From assembly GCA_003550305.1 (NCBI GenBank), contig QKYT01000222.1, positions 66,773-80,272 of the forward strand: a DNA stretch of 13,500 nt, read 5' to 3'. The notes below the pieces were generated by a model. It did not search any database. It was not told the origin of the DNA and worked only from the letters and a program-made list of their open reading frames with translations. Each line of letters opens with the position of its first letter. Within the stretch, counting starts at the first letter, position 1. The position numbers and the translations under genes were made by a program. Origin of the DNA: Glomus cerebriforme (taxonomy: Eukaryota > Glomeromycota > Glomeromycetes > Glomerales > Glomeraceae). Below, in pieces: positions 8,845 through 13,500 of this stretch.

Positions 8845-8906
8845 CAATTTGGCGCAGCACGGTGACCCGCAACATTCAGAACCATTTTGAGTTTCCCATT
8901 TCGAAC
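8845..8906 (-). other. Exon-like module, 62 nt
   Basis: Acceptor TTTCTTATAG, donor GTAAGA, the best-formed pair of the series. Another frame is open and Cys-rich (SECCGSPCCAKL). The frame aligned with the 8606-8670 module has a TGA in the middle. Confidence 0.45.
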
Positions 8907-8975
8907 CTATAAGAAAGAAAAATATAAAAAGATTAATATTATGAATAAAAAATAAAAGAGAAATAAAAAACATCT

Positions 8976-9019
8976 CGATTCAGCGCAGCATGACACCTAT
9001 TTCTTATTTTAAAGCTAAA
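8976..9019 (-). other. Exon-like module, 44 nt, donor lost
   Basis: Acceptor TTTTTTACAG. The shared 3' end ATGCTGCGCTGAATCG is followed by AGATGT instead of a GT donor. It is the module nearest the TATA box. Confidence 0.4.
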
Positions 9020-9080
9020 CTGTAAAAAAAAAAAATTATGAAAAAAACAGCTTTCAATATATGTAACCTTTGAGTTTTGT

Positions 9081-9090
9081 CTTTATATAG
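9081..9090 (-). promoter_or_regulatory. TATA box upstream of the exon modules
   Basis: The minus strand reads CTATATAAAG (9090-9081), a near-ideal TATA element about 62-71 bp before the first exon-like module (9019). A start about 30 bp downstream would fall near 9055. Further upstream on the same strand, CAAATGACC/GAAATGACC form a short direct repeat around 9155-9175. This supports minus-strand transcription of 8400-9060 but is a sequence-only call. Confidence 0.45.
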
Positions 9091-9099
9091 GCTAGAATC

Positions 9100-9731
9100 A
9101 CTTATGGATTTGCCTAATGTCCTAGTCCTTTATCATTATTCCTAATTATTCGCATTTGGTCATTTCGGTCATTTGGCTGATATTTGGTAAAACAAACATT
9201 TCCGAAACCACATGACTGATCTACAACGTAAATATACTTTTTACACTCGTCTGCGCCTCCGCGCCTAATATTTATGAAATTCTATTTTAGGTCCGGGCGA
9301 AATGAAATGGTACTACGGTAGGTGGGGTGATTATTAATTAACCTATTGATTTTTTTTTTTTTTTTTTTTATAAATCGGATATCTGATGTGAACCTTTATG
9401 ATATATCAGATATTTGATCATATAAAGCATATTAAAGTTCTTATACTATGCGGACTGTCAGACCAAAAAAGTCTTTCAAAGTATTTAGCTAATTTATATA
9501 GACAATTTTGTTTTTTTTTTACTCGGCATTAATATCAATATTAATTATAAACTTCTAATTATAAACAAATAATATACTAGAATTCTTCTTTATTTATATC
9601 ACAGCTTATTTCTGGAATATTTTTTATGTACACAATTTATTATATTGGTTTAAGCTCGATCCTCAGTCGGGTTACAGCTAGTAACTAATAAAAAAAAACC
9701 TTTTGCAATTTGAGATCGTGTAAAAGTATAA
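9100..9731. other. Spacer with poly-T tract and inverted repeat
   Basis: There is no gene. A T run of about 20 at 9351-9369 is followed by inverted 9-mers ATATCTGAT (9379-9387) and ATCAGATAT (9405-9413). GTTAC-AGCTA-GTAAC (9671-9685) is a small hairpin. The 9090-9330 part probably includes the promoter of the minus-strand modules. Nothing marks a start for the SAM-domain remnant to the right. Confidence 0.4.
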
Positions 9732-10028
9732 ACACAAAATTACACACTTTACAACGAAAAATTATATGATGTCTGGACTGCAGAGGATGTCGCTAGCTTT
9801 CTTGAGTCCAATGTCGATCGTTTTGATTTTAATAAGGCTGACATTGATATAATTTGGGGAAGAAAAGTGGCTGGTAAAGCCTTCCTTCAATTGACTCTGG
9901 ATAAACTGATGCACTACTTTGGACTTGAATATCCTTTTGCAGATGGTATCATGCAGTTGATTGAGAAACAACTTGCTAGTTTATTTATGATACCTCTGCA
10001 TTTCTATTCCTTGGGAACTATATTAGAG
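9732..10028 (+). pseudogene. SAM domain segment
   Basis: The frame is open from a TAA at 9729 to TAA at 10029, with no in-frame ATG. Residues from YDVWTAEDVASFLESNVD through FDFNKADIDIIWGRKVAGKA, FLQLTLDKLMHYFGLEYPF and ADGIMQLIEK follow the SAM_1 pattern: the W-x-x-E-D-V start, the G-x-x-L/F-L-x-L-T loop, then the L-x-x-x-G-L...G-x-x-x-x-I helix. Upstream sequence must supply the start through an unseen exon, or has been lost. The tail after about 9977 (LASLFMIPLHFYSLG) looks like intron read-through. Confidence 0.75.
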
Positions 10029-10053
10029 TAAACCAGCCATTACTTTATTATAG

Positions 10054-10293
10054 AAATACCAGCAATGGGGTGTTTGCTACGTATGCAATGTTAAATATAT
10101 TAGTCCTTGTGAAGAAATTTCTACTACTTACAAAGTCTTCAATAAAGATAAATTTGGATCTTTATTTGATCTTGAAGCTATGGGTATCGAAAATATAAAC
10201 GATTGTTCCCGAGCAAAAATCCCTTTCTATACTTTTTTTACAGAAATTTCAATATTTGAGTTAATGTCTCAAAAAATCAGTTAGTTTATCTGG
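10054..10293 (+). pseudogene. Second segment of SAM gene
   Basis: It follows a good acceptor (TTATTATAG, 10045-10053). It reads QQWGVCYVCNVKYISPCEEI, then VFNKDKFGSLFDLEAMGIEN, then AKIPFYTFFTEISIFELMSQ. A frame change falls at the A6 run 10271-10276, after which QLVYLG leads into the donor at 10294. The Cys pair CxxC plus a third Cys hints at a small metal-binding patch. No exact splice from the SAM exon keeps frame, so one more indel is needed there. Confidence 0.5.
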
Positions 10294-10355
10294 GTATATT
10301 TGAATATTTGAATTATTAAATTAAAATATCTACTAACGCACTATGGTACATTTAG
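10294..10355 (+). other. Intron with TACTAAC branch site
   Basis: A 62-bp intron: donor GTATAT (10294-10299), perfect branch site TACTAAC (10331-10337), acceptor TTTAG ending at 10355. Removing it joins CTG G|GC into LGIALHG in the frame of the following 110 codons. The apparent ATG at 10343 is therefore intronic. Confidence 0.7.
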
Positions 10356-11111
10356 GCATAGCATTGCATGGAAGTGATGATGCTCCAATAGACACGATTT
10401 CCACGAACATTCAAATAAATTTAGATTCATTGGATATTGATGAAAGGGAATATATTACGAAAAAGGCAGAACAGTTTGGTTTTATTCAAGATGTCCAGTG
10501 GCTTTCGTCCTTTTCAGATGATATTTTAGGCATCTATATGCTTGAATCTTATTTTCTTTCTTATGTTTCTAAAAGGGAGGCAAATGTCATTTCACCAAGT
10601 GCTTGGTTGACAATCACCTTAGAAACGGCTGATATTATTGTCAACAGTGTTTCAGAAAACTATTTAAAAAATCAAACACCTCAATACTGATTAATGAGTG
10701 GACCATGCGGCATTGAAATATTTAATGAATATGACGATTATAGAACAAACAAATCCAATTTCACATGAGTTTAAAACTTTCATTGAAAGAGCACCTGCAA
10801 ATACCTTGGTTTCCTATGATGAGCTTTGTCTCTTTTTGCGTGAAAGATCTCGCCAGAACATACTTATTATTATCACACCACTGACCGGGGTTGTGCTGAA
10901 CATATAATCACAGATTGTGTTGACGTGACTATGTATCATAGAAAACAAGATTTTGGCAGATCTTCATCACTCTACCTTAATGACGAGTTCAGGTGGGCAA
11001 CCGAAAGCATTACAGCGTCCAAATTTATGTGTCATATTAGTATATGACATTATTGAAGAATTACCGTTGGAATACAATCACCTTGATCTAAGTCAAGACA
11101 CTGAAAAATAG
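10356..11111 (+). pseudogene. Third segment of SAM gene, several frames
   Basis: 10356-10690 is open and reads like real protein (DSLDIDEREYITKKAEQF, DDILGIYMLESYFLSYVS, PSAWLTITLETADIIV). After TGA at 10688 the sense moves to another frame (10698-10859: HAALKYLMNM, HEFKTFIERAPANTLVSYDE). It moves back for 10862-10930 (YYHTTDRGCAEHIITDCVD), then shifts again for 10935-11108 (ENKILADLHHSTLMTSSGG, RPNLCVILVYDIIEELP) ending at TAG 11109. No known domain was recognised. Confidence 0.5.
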
Positions 11112-11543
11112 AAGGAAATGGTGCAAAAATCTCATAAATGAAGCTAATGATTACGATTCAACATATGAACCTCAGGCAGAAAATGTCAGCAAAAAGTTGA
11201 TACGTGCAACTCCTCATCCATCTCCTAACAAAAATCAGTTGGCACTTAAAGTAAGAAAATTGACAAAGCGTATTGGCGAATAACTTATAGGAATGATTAT
11301 CTATAGGATTAAAAAGACAAATGAACAATAGATTTACCTTGAGACTCATTATAGCAAATTATAGAGAACTAAAATTTTTCGTGGTTATCATGGTAAGTTA
11401 ATTTATATTTATGATAATTAAATAGCTTATTAATAATGATTAAACAATTTATTTTTTTATTAGGATCACATAATTCGCAAAAGCTTGTTGAAAATATAAA
11501 TTATCAAGTAAAAGCAATAATAAAAACTTACACCAAATATTAA
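11092..11543 (+). pseudogene. 3' segment of SAM gene with last exon
   Basis: 11092-11283 is open: KNLINEANDYDSTYEPQAEN, then SKKLIRATPHPSPNKNQLAL and KVRKLTKRIGE, to TAA. Two further in-frame stops precede FRGYHG at 11377-11392. A canonical intron then leads to SHNSQKLVENINYQVKAIIK ending at TAA 11541-11543. The final join keeps frame exactly. AT-rich sequence follows, with no clear AATAAA. Confidence 0.5.
11393..11463 (+). other. Canonical 71-bp intron
   Basis: Donor GTAAGT at 11393-11398, a branch-like ATTAATAATGATTAAA region, acceptor TTTTTTTATTAG ending at 11463. It joins CAT G|GA without loss of frame. Length and signals match the P450 intron. Confidence 0.7.
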
Positions 11544-11740
11544 AAATGTATTTTTATAAAGTTCTGTAAATTATAAAATTATGCTAGTTTTTATTTTATT
11601 AAAAAACTTTAAATTTTTAATTTGTTGAAGTTACGGACTGGGGGGAATAAATTTTTTCTTTCAAGTAATTTTGATCTGAATATAAATCACATGATTATTA
11701 GAGATTTTTGAGTTCTTACTATAAATGGTCACGAAGATGA
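11544..11740. other. Short spacer
   Basis: AT-rich 3' flank of the SAM gene. GGGGGGAATAAA at about 11640 contains a possible polyadenylation-like AATAAA (11646-11651), about 105 bp past the last stop. Confidence 0.35.
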
Positions 11741-11990
11741 GTGGTTGCACAATGTCAAATAACGAACTATCAGTTTAGAAATTTTAATACGCTCACATGG
11801 TGAAAAGAGTACCCACCGTGCTTAAAACCCTTCTTACCAGCAATAGAGCGTCCTCGATATTTTTCTCTGAAGATAGCACCACCATTGCTGAAAGAATTAT
11901 ACGATGATGATGAGGGCTATATGGATTTCCTTTGGAACGTTGCTTCGCAATGGAATAATTACATATGATGAGCTAGAGATTCTTTAACCT
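11741..11990 (+). pseudogene. Unrecognised coding remnant, + strand
   Basis: In one frame, NYQFRNFNTLTW is followed by a TGA (11801), then KEYPPCLKPFLPAIERPRYF, SLKIAPPLLKELYDDDEGYM and DFLWNVASQWNNYI to TGA at 11966. A one-frame change just before that stop would continue into TYDELEIL and a TAA. The composition is protein-like and unlike the surrounding AT spacer. I do not recognise the family. It may be a further exon of the neighbouring decayed gene or a separate fragment. Confidence 0.4.
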
Positions 11991-12012
11991 CTATAATCAA
12001 TTTCATTTGGCT

Positions 12013-12240
12013 TTATGTTAAATATAAATATCGTATCGTAAGGAACTGAACCTCTACTTCCATATTAACAAAAACTTTACTAATGTGCCATATTATGTCA
12101 TCAGAAAAGTAATTTGTAGCCGATTTGGCTAGTATCATATACTTAATTTGTGCCATGAACGGACTGTCCAGAATAAATATAATCTCTCTGCTAAAATCCG
12201 TTAGCACCTCGAGCCGTGAGTAGGAATTACTTGAACAACT
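12013..12240 (-). pseudogene. Unrecognised coding remnant, - strand
   Basis: On the minus strand, NSYSRLEVLTDFSREIIFIL, DSPFMAQIKYMILAKSATNY and FSDDIIWHISKVFVNMEVEV read as one open frame to about 12040, then run into AT-rich sequence and stop at 12013. There is no ATG at the start; the frame enters from upstream. The text looks like a real exon with a balanced amino-acid mix, but no family is recognised. It is convergent with the + fragment to its left, separated by only about 45 bp. Confidence 0.4.
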
Positions 12241-12602
12241 CGTTACATGCAGACATTGCTTATTTATTAATTGTGACTAATAAAAAATTTTGAAAGTTCA
12301 AACAAATAAACAAAATATCTTATTAAAGGCACTTTAAAGACAAATAATATTCTAACTTTATTTAAATTGAATATATAATAATACAATTTTTAAATAATTT
12401 ATTTTTTTTTTAAAAAAAATATATAAATTAGGGCAGTGACATATATTCATATATTACCTAAATATTAGTTTCATAAGATTTTTCAACCAATAATATTTAA
12501 ATATATATATATAGCATTAATTTTGACCAATAAAAATGCTTGATTTTGTGTCACATAAGATTTTGTTTCCCCCCACCCACCTAATAAATGTCATGGCCTT
12601 TA
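12241..12602. other. Spacer downstream of P450
   Basis: AT-rich, with runs such as TATATATATA at 12501-12512 and TTTCCCCCCACCCACC at 12567-12582. It is the 3' flank of the minus-strand P450 gene. No other feature was found. Confidence 0.5.
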
Positions 12603-12604
12603 TT
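12599..12604 (-). terminator. AATAAA overlapping the P450 stop codon
   Basis: The minus strand reads TTAATAAAGG, so AATAAA overlaps the TAA stop. As a polyadenylation signal it would leave almost no 3' UTR before it, and cleavage would fall about 15-25 bp downstream. Chance occurrence is quite possible in AT-rich DNA. Confidence 0.3.
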
Positions 12605-13500
12605 AATTATTTGATTTTTTCTCTTTAATATAAATTTCCAATTCTTCACAATGTAATAAAGTTTTATATTTAACTTTTAATGGATCATCAGGATTCACCA
12701 AAAAAACCTCAAATTTTGTTAATAATCTAATAAAAAAAATTTTCATATTTTTCATAGCCCAATGTCTTCCTGGACATATACGAACACCACCTCCAAAATT
12801 TAAATGAGAATTTTTAATNATTTTACGTTCACTATCTTTTAAAAATCTATCAGGATTGAAATTTTNAGGTTCNTCCCAATGAGCTTCATGAGTATGAATT
12901 CCAATAAAATTTGTAAAAACATCTGTACCTTTTTTAATTTTATAACCACCAATTTCAGTATCAAAACTAGCAGCACGCATAAATACTGGTAATGGAGGTT
13001 GAATTCGAGTAGCTTCATTAATAACAGCTTCAGTATANATTAATTTATCAAGTGATTCATAAGTGATATTTGGTTTTTTACTTAAATCACCATAAACTGA
13101 TTCATATTCTTTGATTAATTTATCTTTAACGTTAGGATGTTTAAGGATATAATATAAGANAAAGCATATTGAATTTCGAATCTATAAAAAAATTAAAATA
13201 AATTAATAAACATTTTTAAAGTTTTATATAATTTTTGAATAAAGATTAATTTATACTTACAGTATCCATACCAGCGGAAAAGATTTCTTTTAAAGTACCT
13301 TGAATTTCTATATCAGTCATAGGTCTCATATAATCATTACCAGAAATTTTATCGGTATCACGTTCAGTATTTGTAATAATCAATAAATTCAATACATTAT
13401 GTTCTATTGGTTGATTAAGAGGAATATTATCAATTTCTTGTTTCCTTTTGATGATAATTTTTTCTAATTCAACATTTAACCAATTAATATTATTTACATA
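12603..13500 (-). CDS. Cytochrome P450, C-terminal part (5' end outside window)
   Basis: A haem-thiolate monooxygenase, presumably ER-bound and using electrons from a P450 reductase. Substrate unknown. Two exons are visible: 13500-13261 (80 codons, continuing beyond the window) and 13181-12603 (192 residues plus TAA). The I-helix oxygen-activation motif SAGMDT lies at the end of the first exon, and IRNSICF follows after the intron. The K-helix ExxR is EATR (13005-13016), the PERF-type motif is FNPDRF (12843-12860), and the haem loop is FGGGVRICPG (12768-12797) with the axial Cys codon at 12774-12776. All catalytic landmarks are present and there is no stop, so it looks functional. Five ambiguous bases (12819, 12866, 12873, 13038, 13160) give unknown or uncertain residues. 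The subfamily cannot be assigned. The N-terminal anchor lies outside the window. Confidence 0.95.
13182..13260 (-). other. P450 intron, 79 bp, phase 0
   Basis: Minus-strand donor GTAAGT (13260-13255), T-rich tract and TATAG acceptor ending at 13182. It falls exactly after the Thr of AGMDT and preserves the reading frame. Confidence 0.9.

Larger units (their letters stand above)
8400..9060 (-). other. Series of short exon-like modules, - strand
   Basis: Read on the minus strand, polypyrimidine-AG acceptors occur one after another. Exon-like starts are 9019 (TTACAG), 8906 (TTTCTTATAG), 8793 (TTTCTTTTAG), 8670 (CTTTTTAG), 8567 (TTCTTTTAG) and 8427 (TTTCTTTTAG), so spacings are 113, 113, 123, 103 and 140. 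Four modules end alike: ATGCTGCGCTGAATCG|AGAT, GTGCTGCGCCAAATTG|GTAAG, ATATTGCGGTGTATCA|GTAGA and ATGCTGCGACGAATCG|GTAGG, three with a GT donor. Exons are about 44, 62, 40 and 65 nt. One frame reads MLRRI, VLRQI, ILRCI and MLR*I at the shared end, but stops and mixed phases rule out one intact protein from simple joining. It is a duplicated exon series, either a decayed coding gene or a spliced non-coding RNA. I do not recognise the family. Confidence 0.5.
9732..11543 (+). pseudogene. Decayed SAM-domain gene
   Basis: One + strand gene can be followed in pieces. A SAM domain (9765-9977) is the N-terminal part. An exon starting after TTATTATAG (10054) carries a VCYVCN Cys pair and DKFGSLFDLEAMGIENI. 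An intron at 10294-10355 joins smoothly into GIALHGSDDAP... up to TGA at 10688. Then come SHEFKTFIERAPANTLVSYD, an alternate-frame YHTTDRGCAEHIITDC, ENKILADLHHSTLM...RPNLCVILVYDIIEELP, NEANDYDSTYEPQAENVSKK up to TAA at 11281, and a last exon after the intron at 11393-11463. At least five changes of frame separate them, several beside A runs (10271-10276, 10665-10670, 11104-11108). SAM domains mediate protein or RNA binding; the rest I do not recognise. In-frame ATG at the 5' end is missing. Homopolymer read errors could account for some breaks, but in-frame stops argue for a pseudogene. Confidence 0.6.

Noticed and set aside
8841..8910. Possible tRNA (TTCGAA near GC-rich stretch)
   Set aside because: No acceptor stem, no proper A or B box and no anticodon arm could be laid out, here or around other TTCGA words in the window.
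8590..9030. Possible CRISPR-like spaced repeat (GCAGCA words)
   Set aside because: Repeats are degenerate, unit lengths vary, and the ends carry eukaryotic splice signals. The genome is eukaryotic.
9762..9971. 69-residue minus-strand frame
   Set aside because: Antisense shadow of the SAM domain, which reads clearly on the + strand.
11158..11349. 63-residue minus-strand frame
   Set aside because: Antisense of the 3' segment of the SAM gene, which has the better protein sense and splice context on the + strand.

Overview
The window is AT-rich eukaryotic DNA, most like the genome of an arbuscular mycorrhizal fungus (Glomeromycotina, Rhizophagus-like). Four things point there: a cytochrome P450 gene with a 79-bp GTAAGT...TATAG intron; decayed kinases with the 'GPRWIWDDDAQEWTRAGP..VALK' style of N-lobe and a 'HADL' catalytic loop; a SAM-domain gene with short fungal introns; and many non-autonomous transposons in AT-rich spacer. 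The species call is inference from recalled family style, not a database match.

Layout. 1-4750 has no convincing gene. It holds a Helitron-like 3' end (about 331-361), a compact hairpin (887-924), a GC-richer island with a 29-bp inverted repeat (1207-1560, arms 1290-1318 and 1474-1502), two diverged intron-like units (about 1722-2073) and a degenerate tandem repeat (2446-2539). 4752-6030 holds two kinase pseudogenes in tail-to-tail orientation, + at 4752-5557 and - at 5843-6030, with a pogo/Tc1-like MITE (5594-5717) at their junction. 6031-7003 is spacer. 7012-7719 is a 708-bp non-autonomous hAT element with 12-bp terminal inverted repeats, a perfect 8-bp target duplication (ACTGTATG) and GC-rich subterminal arrays. 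About 8400-9030, read on the minus strand, is a series of short exon-like modules, each behind a polypyrimidine-AG, with a TATA box at 9090-9081. 9732-11543 is a decayed SAM-domain gene on the + strand with recognisable introns but several frame breaks. 11741-12240 holds two more coding remnants, + then -. 12603-13500 is the 3' part of a cytochrome P450 gene on the minus strand, running out of the window.

The only gene that looks functional is the P450. The rest is a graveyard of lineage-expanded families (kinase, SAM) cut by DNA transposons. The least expected signal is the minus-strand exon-module array at 8400-9090.
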